A stretch of DNA of 64,000 bases from Amycolatopsis roodepoortensis (GTDB taxonomy: Bacteria > Actinomycetota > Actinomycetes > Mycobacteriales > Pseudonocardiaceae), in the NCBI RefSeq assembly GCF_014873915.1, contig NZ_JADBEJ010000004.1, forward strand, positions 1,116,001 through 1,180,000, in the 5' to 3' direction. The notes under the pieces are model-generated. The model saw only the letters and a program-made list of their open reading frames with translations, did not search any database and was not told the DNA's origin. Shown piece after piece: positions 18,537 to 28,918 of this stretch. A program made the translations under genes and the position numbers. Position 1 is the first letter of the stretch, and every line of letters starts with the position of its first letter.

Positions 18537-18579
18537 CGAAAGGGCCGGGTCCGCGATGTTCGCGGACCCGGCCCTTTCG
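18537..18579. terminator. Perfect 20-bp-arm hairpin between convergent genes
   Basis: Arms 18537-18556 and 18560-18579 pair without mismatch around a TGT loop, starting CGAAAGGGCC and ending GGCCCTTTCG. It separates the DivIVA-repeat pair from the convergent acyl-AMP ligase gene and can act on both strands. Confidence 0.8.
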
Positions 18580-18581
18580 TG

Positions 18582-20273
18582 TCAGCTCGCCGCCGCGTTC
18601 TTGGCGATCTTGTCCGCGAACTGAACGGCGGTCGCGGCCCGCTTCACCTTGCCCGAGGGCGTCTTGGGGAGGCTCCCCGCCGGGAGCACGACGACCGCGA
18701 AGGGCCGCATGTCGACGGCGCCGCGCACCTTGGCCGCGACCTCCTTCGCCAGCGCCTTCTCCGTTTCCGGGTCTCCGGCGAGTTTGGATTCGACCACGAC
18801 GGCGAACCGTTCCCGTCGGCTGCCGGCGTCGAGCCGCACGGCGACGGCGTTCCCCGCCCGGACCCCCTCGACCGAGGTCGCCGCGCGTTCGATGTCGGTC
18901 GGGTACAGGTTCCGGCCGCCCATGATGATGACGTCCTTGCGGCGGCCGCAGATCACGATCATGCCGTCGACCAGGTAGCCGAGGTCGCCGGTGAGCAGCC
19001 AGCCGTCCTCGTCCTGCGTCGCGAGCGGCCCCTCCATGGTCAGGTACCCCGGAGTCACGGCCTCGCCGCGCAGGCGGATCTCGCCGACCTCGCGTTCCCC
19101 GAGCACGGTTCCCTTGTCGTCGACGATCTCGGCTTCGAGCCCGTCGAGCGGAGGACCGAGCACCGCGAAGGAACGGACCTCGTCGGTCCCGCGCCGCGGG
19201 TCGCCCTCGGGGACCGGCACCGCGCGGTTGTCCGCCTCGAGTGCGTCGGCCTCGACCACGTCCAGCGTCAAGCCGGTGAACAACGGCGCGAACGAAACCG
19301 CGAGAGTCGCCTCCGCCATGCCGTACGCCGGGAAAACGCATTCGGCGGGCATCTTGAAGCGCGCTCCAGCCTCGACGAACGTCTGCACGGCCGTTTCGTC
19401 GATCGGCTCGGCGCCGTTGAGCGCGATCCGGAGCTTCGAGAGGTCGTACGCGTCGTCGTCCTCGACACGGGCCATCCGCCTGCCCACGATCGCGTACGCG
19501 AAGTTCGGCGCGGCCGTGGTCGTGCCGTTGTACTTGCTGATCAGCTGCGGCCAGATCAACGGTCCCGACAGGAATTCGAGCGGCGTGATCTTGACGAGCT
19601 CGACGCCGAACGTCATCGGCACCGTCAGGAAGCCGACCATCCCCATGTCGTGGAACGTCGGCAGCCACGAGACCATCACGTCGACGTCGAAATCGAACTC
19701 GGCCCGGTCGACCATCGCCTTGACGTTCGAATACAGGTTCCCGTAGGTGATCTGAACGGCCTTCGGGTCGGCCGTCGATCCGCTGGTCAGCTGGAGGAGC
19801 GCCGTGTCCGACTCGGCCGTCGGCACGGGCTCCGCCAGCGGTTCGGCCTCGAGCAGCTCGGTGATGACCTGGAACGCGATGCCGTGCTCCGTGAGCACCG
19901 GCGCCAGCTGATCGAACGGCTCACCGAGCAGAACCAGGCCGGACCCGATCATCCGCAGCACGCGAACGGTGTCCTCGGCCCATTCGGCGAGGTCGGTGCG
20001 CTGCGTCGGCTGGTGCAGCATCGTCACGCTGCCGCCGGCGAGCCAAACCGCCTGAACCGTCGGCGCGATCAGCGACGGCGCCGCCGCCAGTACCGCGACC
20101 GCTTTGCCGGGCTTCAGCCCGGCCGCCACCAGACCCCCGGCGACCCGCTTGGCCTGCTCGTGAATCTCGGCCCACGTCCGCCGAACCGGCTCCTTGGGCT
20201 CCCCGGTGACCATTCCCCGCTGCTGACCTCGCCCCGCCGCGGTGGCGACGAGCGTGTCCACGAACCGACTCAT
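18582..20273 (-). CDS. Fatty-acyl-AMP ligase (FAAL), Pks16-like
   Basis: Adenylate-forming enzyme that activates a fatty acid as acyl-AMP, normally for transfer to an acyl carrier protein or polyketide synthase. Visible: the P-loop LTSGSTADPKAVQITYGNL, the motif AYGMAEATLAVSF, TGDLGYLVDG and the C-terminal catalytic Lys region LPKTPSGKVKR. The FAAL-type MGMVGFLTVPMTFG segment is present. It occupies the place of pks16 (Rv1013) next to pth in M. tuberculosis, so it is probably orthologous. No PKS or ACP gene is nearby, so the acceptor is unknown. The start may be ATG 20273 (used here) or GTG 20282; neither has a clear ribosome-binding site. Confidence 0.88.
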   Translation of the reverse strand: MSRFVDTLVATAAGRGQQRGMVTGEPKEPVRRTWAEIHEQAKRVAGGLVAAGLKPGKAVAVLAAAPSLIAPTVQAVWLAGGSVTMLHQPTQRTDLAEWAEDTVRVLRMIGSGLVLLGEPFDQLAPVLTEHGIAFQVITELLEAEPLAEPVPTAESDTALLQLTSGSTADPKAVQITYGNLYSNVKAMVDRAEFDFDVDVMVSWLPTFHDMGMVGFLTVPMTFGVELVKITPLEFLSGPLIWPQLISKYNGTTTAAPNFAYAIVGRRMARVEDDDAYDLSKLRIALNGAEPIDETAVQTFVEAGARFKMPAECVFPAYGMAEATLAVSFAPLFTGLTLDVVEADALEADNRAVPVPEGDPRRGTDEVRSFAVLGPPLDGLEAEIVDDKGTVLGEREVGEIRLRGEAVTPGYLTMEGPLATQDEDGWLLTGDLGYLVDGMIVICGRRKDVIIMGGRNLYPTDIERAATSVEGVRAGNAVAVRLDAGSRRERFAVVVESKLAGDPETEKALAKEVAAKVRGAVDMRPFAVVVLPAGSLPKTPSGKVKRAATAVQFADKIAKNAAAS

Positions 20274-20324
20274 GCGCGTCACACTACTGTCCGCGCTGAA
20301 AGGCCCGCTCGCCGTCGCATGAAC

Positions 20325-22097
<1,773 letters not shown>

Positions 22098-22164
22098 GCC
22101 TCAGCCGATCCTTTCCAAAAAGCTCGCACCACAACGAATTGGTCGATGTCCATTTCGGACACCC

Positions 22165-23130
22165 TTATGCGTGCACCCGAGGCGGCGACGGCCGCGGCGC
22201 GTCGTCCCCGCCGACCAGCCGGGCTCCGGGGACCGGCCCGTGCGCGACACGCACCGTGCGACAGACACCCGCGCCGGACAGTTCCGCGGCGACTTCGACG
22301 GCCGACTGGGCGTCCGCGCACAGGAAGGCGCAGGTGGGCCCGGATCCGGACACGGTGCCGGCGAGCGCACCCGCGTTGACTCCCGCCCGCAACGTGCGGC
22401 GCAGCCCCGGCCGCAGTGAGACAGCGGCAGCCTGCAGGTCATTGCCCAGAAGCAGCGCCAGTTGCCGAGGGTCGCCGGATGCCAGCGCCTCCACCACCGG
22501 GGTGTGCGAGCCGATCCGCGGAGGGCTGCCCTCTTCACGCAACTTGTCCAGCTCGCCGAACACCCTCGGAGTCGAAAGCCCACGCTGGTCGAACGCCAAG
22601 ACCCAGTGGAAGGTGTGCCTCGACAAGACGGGCACCAGCTGCTCGCCTCGGCCGGTGCCCAGCGCTGTCCCACCGTAAAGCGCGAAAGGAACATCGCTGC
22701 CGAGCTTCGCGGCGATACCCGCCAGTTCGTCCCGGGAAATGTCGAGCTTCCAAAGCGACGCGAGCCCGACCAAGGTCGCGGCTGCGTCGGCGCTACCACC
22801 GGCCATCCCGCCAGCGACCGGGATGCCTTTGCGCAGCACGACTCTGACCTTGGACTCGCCGTCCGCCTTGCCGACATGGGCCGCCAGCGCCTGCGCCGCT
22901 TTCCAGGCGAGGTTGTTGGCTCCTGTCGGCACGGAACCTTCACCTTCGCCGTAGACCTCGACGCCGGGGTCTTCGGTGACCGCGACGGTCACCTCGTCGG
23001 TCAGGGAAAGCGCCTGGAACACGGTCACCAGCTCGTGGTAACCGTCCGGGCGTACGTCACCGACCGACAGGTGCAGGTTGACCTTGGCGGGAACCCTGAC
23101 GGTTACTGGGGGCGGTACGACGGCGAGCAC
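22165..23130 (-). CDS. ispE: 4-diphosphocytidyl-2-C-methyl-D-erythritol kinase
   Basis: GHMP-family kinase of the MEP isoprenoid pathway; phosphorylates CDP-methylerythritol. The 321-residue protein has [20 protein letters not shown] with the catalytic Lys/Asn, the glycine-rich ATP loop [17 protein letters not shown], and the third GHMP motif [11 protein letters not shown]. In M. tuberculosis ispE follows ksgA directly; here a MetN-like ATPase and its leader are inserted between them. Confidence 0.97.
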   Translation of the reverse strand: MLAVVPPPVTVRVPAKVNLHLSVGDVRPDGYHELVTVFQALSLTDEVTVAVTEDPGVEVYGEGEGSVPTGANNLAWKAAQALAAHVGKADGESKVRVVLRKGIPVAGGMAGGSADAAATLVGLASLWKLDISRDELAGIAAKLGSDVPFALYGGTALGTGRGEQLVPVLSRHTFHWVLAFDQRGLSTPRVFGELDKLREEGSPPRIGSHTPVVEALASGDPRQLALLLGNDLQAAAVSLRPGLRRTLRAGVNAGALAGTVSGSGPTCAFLCADAQSAVEVAAELSGAGVCRTVRVAHGPVPGARLVGGDDAPRPSPPRVHA

Positions 23131-23197
23131 GCCTCAAGCCTACGTGGCCACTCCACTTGCGCTGCCACCAGGAGAAAGAGAACGGACGGGGCAGACG

Positions 23198-23242
23198 CGA
23201 ACGGGCCGCTCCGGACGCAGTTCGTCCTGAGCGGCCCGTTCG
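23198..23242 (-). terminator. Hairpin terminator after the MetN-like ATPase gene
   Basis: Perfect 14-bp arms, CGAACGGGCCGCTC at 23198-23211 and its complement at 23229-23242, nine bases beyond the leftward gene's stop. It separates that gene from ispE. Confidence 0.7.
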
Positions 23243-23250
23243 GGGAGAAA

Positions 23251-24273
23251 TCAGGCGGCGACACCCTGCGGTCCGCGGACCGGGTGGGTCACGTGGCCGC
23301 CACGTTCGGCGATCCAGGCGAGCGCGGCGTCCGCGCGCTCACCGCGCACCCCGAGACGGAACCGGCCGACGGGAGTGTCTCCGATCCGGGTCAGGCCGCC
23401 CCCGATGGTGGCGAGCTCGACGTCGAAGCGACCGGCGGCTTCCGGCAGCAGCGCACCGACCGAGGCGAAGCCGACGAGCACGACGTCCACCGCGCGGTCG
23501 TACTTCGAGGCCTGCGCCCGCCCGGTTTCGATCGCGGGAAGCAGCGCTTGCGCGGTCCGACTGTTCGGGTCGGAGATCAGGTCGAGCACGGTTCCGCGTT
23601 CGATGACCGCGCCGGCCTCCAGCACCGCGACGTCGTCGCAGACACGGCGGACCACACCGGCGTCGGGCGTGGTGAGCAGCACGGTGACGCCGAGCTCGGC
23701 GCGCGCACGGTCGAGCACGGTCAGGACCGCGCCGGACTCCTCAGGCTGCACTCCCGCCGTCGGGTCGTCGGCCAGGAGCACGGACGGTCCGGCGGCCAGT
23801 GCCTTGGCGATGGCCACCCGGCGCAGCTGGCCCTCGGACAGGTCGCCCGGTCGCTGTCCGGCACGGGGGGTGAGCCCGACCAGGTCGAGCAGGTTGCCGA
23901 CCCGGTTGCGGCGCTGCGGCCCGTCGAGGCCGAGCTGTTCGAGCGGCGAAGCGATGTTGCCGGCGATGGTGCGCTCGGCGAGCAACTCCGGCTTGGTGCT
24001 CACGACTCCGACCTGGCGCCGGATCTCGCGGAGACGACGTCCGTCGAGGGTCCCGGTGTTGAGGCCGTCGAGACGGACGACGCCGCGGTCGGGACGCTCC
24101 TGGAGACCGATGCAACGAGCGAGGGTCGATTTGCCGGAGCCCGCCGGACCGACGACTCCGAACAGCGAGCCAGCTTGGATGTCCACGCTCACATCGCGCA
24201 GTGCGACGACGGGATTTCCGTTGAGGGGAAAGGACTTGGACAGGTTTTCGACAGTGATCACGAAAGGCTCCAT
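23251..24273 (-). CDS. MetN-like ABC ATPase with NIL domain and degenerate catalytic residues
   Basis: 340 residues, resembling the methionine importer ATPase MetN: ABC domain (1-235) and C-terminal NIL/ACT-like domain (about 260-340), which in MetN binds methionine. Walker A is intact (GPAGSGKST, 42-50) and the signature is LSEGQ (145-149), but the Q-loop Gln is Thr93 (VSTKPELL), the Walker B catalytic Glu is Asp170 (LLADDPTAG), the D-loop Asp is Gln, and the H-switch His is Thr202 (LLTTPDAG). No permease or binding-protein gene adjoins it. A SAM-type riboswitch and a leader ORF precede it, so the link to methionine is supported twice, but active transport by this subunit is doubtful. Confidence 0.85.
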   Translation of the reverse strand: MEPFVITVENLSKSFPLNGNPVVALRDVSVDIQAGSLFGVVGPAGSGKSTLARCIGLQERPDRGVVRLDGLNTGTLDGRRLREIRRQVGVVSTKPELLAERTIAGNIASPLEQLGLDGPQRRNRVGNLLDLVGLTPRAGQRPGDLSEGQLRRVAIAKALAAGPSVLLADDPTAGVQPEESGAVLTVLDRARAELGVTVLLTTPDAGVVRRVCDDVAVLEAGAVIERGTVLDLISDPNSRTAQALLPAIETGRAQASKYDRAVDVVLVGFASVGALLPEAAGRFDVELATIGGGLTRIGDTPVGRFRLGVRGERADAALAWIAERGGHVTHPVRGPQGVAA

Positions 24274-24362
24274 GCAAATGGGGCGCTGCTTCTTTCGAGC
24301 GCGCCAACCGTCACCGAGTGACCGTCCGGGAAACGGACGGATTCAGAGGTAAGGGAAAGAAC

Positions 24363-24464
24363 TCAGGCAGTAACGGTGGAGCGTCGACACGCACTTACCG
24401 TGCGGCGACCTTCATCGACGACACGTCGCCTGGTCAGCAGGAGCGGGTGGGTGACCCTGTTCAT
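24363..24464 (-). CDS. Putative 33-residue leader peptide
   Basis: Small ORF between the riboswitch and the MetN-like gene: begins MNRVTHPLLLTRRRVVDEG, has one Cys (SACRR) and ends in STVTA. It resembles the short actinobacterial 'putative leader peptides' (LLTRRxxVD.. with a C-terminal Cys) found upstream of sulfur-metabolism genes, where translation of the peptide controls the downstream gene. The ATG lies 13 bp after the riboswitch closing stem. No strong ribosome-binding site is visible, so expression is inferred from similarity and position. Confidence 0.5.
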   Translation of the reverse strand: MNRVTHPLLLTRRRVVDEGRRTVSACRRSTVTA

Positions 24465-24469
24465 TAGGC

Positions 24470-24565
24470 ACAGCCTCCATCGGTCCTGGCTGTAGCACCT
24501 GCCCTGTGGAGGGTGGTTGCTGCGACTTCGGCGAGCCAGGTCTCTCAGTCGCTCGGGATGGCTCA
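24470..24565 (-). ncRNA. SAM riboswitch (SAM-I/IV clan)
   Basis: Read on the minus strand: closing stem CCATC (24561-24557) with GATGG (24481-24477); P2 stem GCGAC/GTCGC; the S-box-like core GAAGTCGCAGCAACC; a P3 stem ending GGTGCT; and a pseudoknot CCTGG of the P2 loop (24540-24536) with CCAGG (24488-24484). These are the features of SAM-sensing S-box aptamers. It lies in the 5' leader of the MetN-like gene, fitting repression by SAM. I cannot choose between SAM-I, SAM-IV and the variant class without a covariance model. Confidence 0.75.
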
Positions 24566-24786
24566 CTGAGTAAAACCGATCCCACTGGATGAAAGCAAGC
24601 GCGTAGGCGCAGATCACACGTCTGGTCGCGTCCATCATACAGGATTGGCTGCCCATATTATGGGACGCCGGCAGGCGTATCCGGCCTGCGGCAGGCGTGC
24701 TGCCTGCTAAGACAAGGTTCGCCCGCGCCGGATCGAGAGGAGGAACCACGCAGTCGCGCGGCCCCGGTCACACCTGCGCCAGGTGG

Positions 24787-25623
24787 TCAGCCGGCAACCG
24801 CGGCGATCCGGGCGAACTGATGGACGTCCAGCTGCTCCCCGCGGGTTTTCGGGTCGATACCCGCCTTTTCGAGTAGTTCCCCCGCGCGTTCGGCGGAACC
24901 GGCCCACGACGCCAACGCGGCTCGCAAGGTCTTCCGCCGTTGCGAGAAGGCGGCGTCGACGACCGCGAACAGCCGCTCCCGTTCCACGGACGACACCACG
25001 TCGCCCCGTTCGAAGGCGACCAAGGCGGAGTCGACGTTCGGAACAGGCCAGAACACCGCCCGGGGCACCGCGGCGACCTTGCGCGTCTTCCCGTACCAGG
25101 CGAGCTTGACGCTGGGCACGCCGTAAGTCCGGCTTCCCGGACCCGCCGCCATCCTGTCCGCGACCTCGGTCTGGACCATTACGAGACCACTGGTCAGCGA
25201 CGGCAGTTCGGCGAGCAGGTGGAGCACGACGGGAACGGCGACGTTGTACGGCAGGTTCGCGACGAGCGCCGTCGGCCGTGCGGGCAGATCGTCCGCGGTG
25301 ATCCGCAACGCGTCCGCGCCGACGACCGTCAGCCTTTCGGCCCCGCCTCGCTCGGCCACGGTGCTCGGCAGCCGTCCCGCCAGCACGGGATCGATTTCGA
25401 CCGCGACGACCTCGGCGCCGGTCGCGAGCAGTCCGAGTGTCAGCGAGCCGAGGCCCGGCCCGACCTCCAGGACGACGTCCCCTTCGCCGATCCCCGAGAG
25501 GTCGACGATGCGGCGCACCGTGTTGGGATCGTGCACGAAGTTCTGGCCGAGCTTCTTGGTCGGACGTACGTCCAGCTCGGCCGCCAGCGCCCTGATTTCC
25601 GCAGGACCGAGCAGTTCAGTCAC
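24787..25623 (-). CDS. ksgA: 16S rRNA adenine-1518/1519 dimethyltransferase
   Basis: Dimethylates two adjacent adenines in helix 45 of 16S rRNA during 30S assembly. The 278-residue protein has [11 protein letters not shown], the SAM motif [23 protein letters not shown], and the active-site motif NLPYN; the C-terminal helical domain ends normally. The start is GTG 25623. The neighbouring rpfB that precedes it in mycobacteria is here separated by two genes on the other strand, so ksgA must have its own promoter in the 40-bp gap to the GNAT gene. Confidence 0.97.
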   Translation of the reverse strand: MTELLGPAEIRALAAELDVRPTKKLGQNFVHDPNTVRRIVDLSGIGEGDVVLEVGPGLGSLTLGLLATGAEVVAVEIDPVLAGRLPSTVAERGGAERLTVVGADALRITADDLPARPTALVANLPYNVAVPVVLHLLAELPSLTSGLVMVQTEVADRMAAGPGSRTYGVPSVKLAWYGKTRKVAAVPRAVFWPVPNVDSALVAFERGDVVSSVERERLFAVVDAAFSQRRKTLRAALASWAGSAERAGELLEKAGIDPKTRGEQLDVHQFARIAAVAG

Positions 25624-25663
25624 CCGACGATCGTAACCAGGCCCGGTAAGCCACGATTGGCCG

Positions 25664-26248
25664 GTGGACGACGTCGTACTCGATGGTGAAAAAGTCCGGC
25701 TGCGCGACTGGCGCCCTTCCGACCTCGGGCCGCTCCTCGACCTGCTCGATCCCGCGCGGCCCTGGCACGAAACGAACGGACCCTATTTCGGCACCCCGAC
25801 CACGGTCGCCGCCGAATCCACGGCGCGCGAGCTCACCGCGACCAAGGCCGAGCCGCCCGATCCCCGCACCAGCCTCGCCGTATGCGACCTGAGCGACGGA
25901 AGATTGATCGGTCGGGTCAGCTGGTATTGGGAAAGCAGGGAGACCGACTGGCGGCGGATGGGGCTGGTCATCTACGACGAACGGTTTTGGGGCGGCGGGT
26001 TCGGCACCGAGGCCTTGCGCATGTGGACGACCTACTTGTTCTCCCGCACCGACACGCTCCGCCTGGACTTCGCCACGTTCTCGGGGAACCCGGGGATGAT
26101 CGCCGTCGGGCGGCGGCTCGGGTTCGTCGAAGAAGGCCGGTTCCGGCGCGCCCGGCGCTGGTCCGGCGGCGTCCATGACGCCGTCGTCTACGGGGTGCTC
26201 CGCGAGGAGTGGGACCGGAGGCATCGCTCAGGCACGGGGCCGGCCTGA
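25664..26248 (+). CDS. GNAT-family N-acetyltransferase (RimJ/RimL-like)
   Basis: Acetyl-CoA-dependent acetyltransferase, 194 residues. It begins [20 protein letters not shown], typical of the RimJ-like group, with the acetyl-CoA loop region [20 protein letters not shown] and the conserved segment [20 protein letters not shown]. The substrate may be a protein N-terminus or a small molecule. The GTG start has little ribosome-binding sequence. Located on the opposite strand to the ksgA block, next to a truncated DUF222 gene; both look like insertions into the otherwise conserved rpfB-ksgA-ispE order. Confidence 0.88.
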   Translation: MDDVVLDGEKVRLRDWRPSDLGPLLDLLDPARPWHETNGPYFGTPTTVAAESTARELTATKAEPPDPRTSLAVCDLSDGRLIGRVSWYWESRETDWRRMGLVIYDERFWGGGFGTEALRMWTTYLFSRTDTLRLDFATFSGNPGMIAVGRRLGFVEEGRFRRARRWSGGVHDAVVYGVLREEWDRRHRSGTGPA

Positions 26249-26394
26249 TCCGACCCCACCATCCGGATGGCTTTTCCCAAGCGACACCTATCCCACTCAA
26301 GGGTGATCGGCGCAGGTCGGCGCAGGCGGAGCGTGATGATCATCCACCCGATCGATACCGTGCATTCGTTCGAATCTGCCTCGACAATCGAGGG

Positions 26395-27402
26395 ATGACC
26401 AGCACAAACATTCCCAAGGCCTTCCCGCTCAACCTGCCGGAAGGCGACGCCGAACTGCTTCTCGACGAGTTGCAGAGTCGGCTACGCGAAGGGCGACGTC
26501 TCGTCGCCGAGGTCGGCCAGATCCTGGCCGAGATCGAGTCACGTGGTGTCCGTGATCTCTACGGATACAACTCGATCGCCGTCTTCTACGAACATGTGGC
26601 CCGGGTGCCTCGGGCAGAGGCTCAAAGAGTGACCGGCAGAGCGCTGGCGCTCAATTCGAGACGGGCGCGCGACGGCACGTCGATCGACCCCGTCGCGCCC
26701 CTGACCGGCACCGCCGCCACCACCGGCGCGTTGGCCGAGGCCAGTATCGACCGGATCGTCACGGTCATGAAGAAGCTGCCCGAGCACGTCACGGCGAGCG
26801 CACGGCTCGAGGCCGAGAAGGGCTTGGTCGAACTCGCCGGCGTCGCGAGACCGCGCGACGTCACGGTCGCGGGCACAGATCTGCTCGCACAACACGACCC
26901 GGATGGAAAACCCCAAGACGACCCCGCTCCGCAAAGGCGGCGGAGCGAGTTCTGGTTGCGCCAGAAACGAACCGGCCGCTGGGACATGCGCGGCGACCTC
27001 GATGCCGAGACGGGCGCCCGCCTGAGCGCGCTACTGGTGCCGCGGGCCTATCCGGCCCCCGACAAGGAAGCCGACGACCGTTCGCCGGCCGAGCGACGCG
27101 GCGACGCGTTCGCGGAGATCGTCGAGCTCGCGGAAAGCGACCCGGGCATCCCTATGCCCCGGCAGAGCTCGGAACGGGTCAGCGAGCAGCCGCAGGCTGC
27201 CGAGACAGCCAAGGAGCCTGTAAACCGCCCTCAGCCCGTCCAGACGCCACCTCAGGGCCCTCAAAGCCCGCCCCGCGACGGTGGAGGGCTTCGACAACCG
27301 GCCAGGAACGTGGCCCACATACGGACTGCGCGCTGGTGGGCGAGATTCTCCAGACCGAGAGCCGGGAACCCGGCTCAGCCACCCAAGCCCCTAACGGCCT
27401 GA
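26395..27402 (+). CDS. DUF222 (13E12-repeat family) protein lacking the HNH nuclease domain
   Basis: The first 250 residues match the DUF222/13E12 family: a long helical N-terminus (ELLLDELQSRLREGRRLVAE), LYGYNSIAVFYEHVARVP, the RARDGTSIDPVAPLTGTAAT type segment, and the conserved FWLRQKRTGRWDMRGDLDAE and ERRGDAFAEIVELA blocks. Family members normally continue into an HNH endonuclease domain with GGCxxPGC and H..W..GG motifs; here the protein ends instead in about 85 residues rich in Pro, Gln and Arg, with no Cys-His motif. It is therefore truncated or a degraded relic. ATG 26395 was chosen over a longer frame by family similarity. Confidence 0.8.
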   Translation: MTSTNIPKAFPLNLPEGDAELLLDELQSRLREGRRLVAEVGQILAEIESRGVRDLYGYNSIAVFYEHVARVPRAEAQRVTGRALALNSRRARDGTSIDPVAPLTGTAATTGALAEASIDRIVTVMKKLPEHVTASARLEAEKGLVELAGVARPRDVTVAGTDLLAQHDPDGKPQDDPAPQRRRSEFWLRQKRTGRWDMRGDLDAETGARLSALLVPRAYPAPDKEADDRSPAERRGDAFAEIVELAESDPGIPMPRQSSERVSEQPQAAETAKEPVNRPQPVQTPPQGPQSPPRDGGGLRQPARNVAHIRTARWWARFSRPRAGNPAQPPKPLTA

Positions 27403-27460
27403 AGGCCACCTTGCGGGCGAACCCACACGATGACCTTCAGGAAAGGAGAACGGACCGGCG

Positions 27461-28918
27461 TCAGGCCTTCTTGCCACAGTGCGGCCAAGCGCCGTAGCCG
27501 CCACGGTCCTCGCGGACCTTCTCGGCGACAGCGATCTGCTGGGCCTTGCTGGCCTGGTGCGGGTACGCGGCGTACTGGTCGCCGCCGTAGGCGTCCCAGG
27601 TGCTCTTGTTGAACTGCAGGCCACCGTAGTAGCCGTTGCCGGTGTTGGCGGACCAGTTCCCGGTCGACTCGCACTGCGCGATGCGGTCCCAGGCGCCGGC
27701 GTCCCCGATGACCGGGTCGGCGGGCTTCTTGGTACCGACCTTGACGATCTTGGGCTTGGCCTCGGTGATGACCTCTTCCGAGACCTTCTCGCGGCCGACC
27801 TCTTTGCCGTTGCGCTTGGTGACCTTGTAGGTCACGGTCTTCTGACCCGGGGTGCCCGGGTCCTCGACCTTGGTCTTGCCCTTTTCGAGGTTCGGGTCGT
27901 CGACCTTCTGCTCGGGCGGCGCGATTTCCTCGTTCTGCTTGACCATGGTGACGCCGGTCCGGCTGATGTGGACCTCGGCGCCGTCGACCAGCTTGACGTC
28001 GAGACCGCCGACGGCCTCGTCGTCCGGGCCGAGGGTCATCCGGAGCTCACCGAGGAATTCCTTGGTGGTGACGGAGTTGGTCTGGACCTTGCGCGGTTCG
28101 TTCGCGCCGTCGTAGACCGTGACGTTCTTGAGGGTCTTGACCTCGACGGTGGCGCCTTCGAGGGGCAGCTCGCCGTTCTGCGGGAGCGAAGTCCAGGTGC
28201 CGGCCTTGGCGAGGTCGGCGCGACCGAGCTGGTTCAGCGCTTCGCCGAGGTTGGTCGCGCGGACCCAGGACTCCTGCTGCGGCGCGCCGTCGACGATCAG
28301 GTTCAGCTTGCGGCCGCGCTCCAGCTTGATGACGCCGCCGTCGCCCACCTCGGCCTGAGGCGAGGGCGAAAGCGAGTCGTGGGCGCCGACGGAGAGGCCG
28401 GCGTCTTCGAGAACCTCGCCGACGGTGTCGCCGAAGCTGTGGACGGTCTGCTGCTTGCCGTCGACGTCGAGGGTGACGCTCTTGTTCATCGCCATCGCGG
28501 CCGCGCCGCCACCACCGAGGGTGAGCAGCACCGCCATGACGGTTCCCTTGAGGAAACGCTTCTTCCAGACCCGGGTCGAGTTCGCGATGACCTCGTCCTT
28601 GGTCGCGGCCTTCATCGGCGCGCCCGCGGTGCGGTCCTCGGCCAGCTCGTCCGGGATGACGATCGGCGGGAGCATGGTGGTCTCGGCGCTGATGAGGCGG
28701 ATCAGCTCGTCGACGTCGACGTCGATCTCGGCCATCAGCATGTCGGCGTCGGGGCCGAGCGCGGCCAGGACGTCCTGGTGCGTGATGCGCGGATCGTCGG
28801 AGTAGTCCAGCTCGCCGTACTGCGTGTCGCGGTCGAGCACGGCAACCGAACCGGCGGAAGCGAAGGTGTTCGTCTCTGCGCCGAGGCGCGAGCCATCCTG
28901 CCTACTGCTACCAGTCAC
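27461..28918 (-). CDS. rpfB: Resuscitation-promoting factor RpfB
   Basis: Membrane-anchored lytic transglycosylase that remodels peptidoglycan and promotes exit from dormancy. The 485-residue protein has an unusually long acidic N-terminus (about 120 residues) before a single membrane segment (FLKGTVMAVLLTLGGGGAAA, about 123-145), then three DUF348 domains, a G5 domain (about 340-400) and the C-terminal Rpf domain starting AWDRIAQCESTGNW with catalytic Glu, and the paired Cys in WPHCGKKA. The start is GTG 28918. In mycobacteria rpfB leads an rpfB-ksgA-ispE operon; here that operon is broken up. Confidence 0.96.
   Translation of the reverse strand: MTGSSRQDGSRLGAETNTFASAGSVAVLDRDTQYGELDYSDDPRITHQDVLAALGPDADMLMAEIDVDVDELIRLISAETTMLPPIVIPDELAEDRTAGAPMKAATKDEVIANSTRVWKKRFLKGTVMAVLLTLGGGGAAAMAMNKSVTLDVDGKQQTVHSFGDTVGEVLEDAGLSVGAHDSLSPSPQAEVGDGGVIKLERGRKLNLIVDGAPQQESWVRATNLGEALNQLGRADLAKAGTWTSLPQNGELPLEGATVEVKTLKNVTVYDGANEPRKVQTNSVTTKEFLGELRMTLGPDDEAVGGLDVKLVDGAEVHISRTGVTMVKQNEEIAPPEQKVDDPNLEKGKTKVEDPGTPGQKTVTYKVTKRNGKEVGREKVSEEVITEAKPKIVKVGTKKPADPVIGDAGAWDRIAQCESTGNWSANTGNGYYGGLQFNKSTWDAYGGDQYAAYPHQASKAQQIAVAEKVREDRGGYGAWPHCGKKA

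Larger units (their letters stand above)
24274..24786. other. Leader region between ksgA and the MetN-like gene
   Basis: This 513-bp region contains the riboswitch and leader ORF listed separately. The 220 bp next to ksgA hold two small tandem hairpins (CAGGC...GCCTG and GGCAG...CTGCC, about 24670-24710) that may terminate ksgA. The riboswitch promoter should lie around 24590-24660, which is locally AT-richer (ATTATGGGC on the plus strand near 24657). Confidence 0.45.

Noticed and set aside
23251..24273. Calling the MetN-like protein simply metN
   Set aside because: Several catalytic positions are replaced and no permease or binding-protein gene adjoins it, so the standard symbol would overstate its function.
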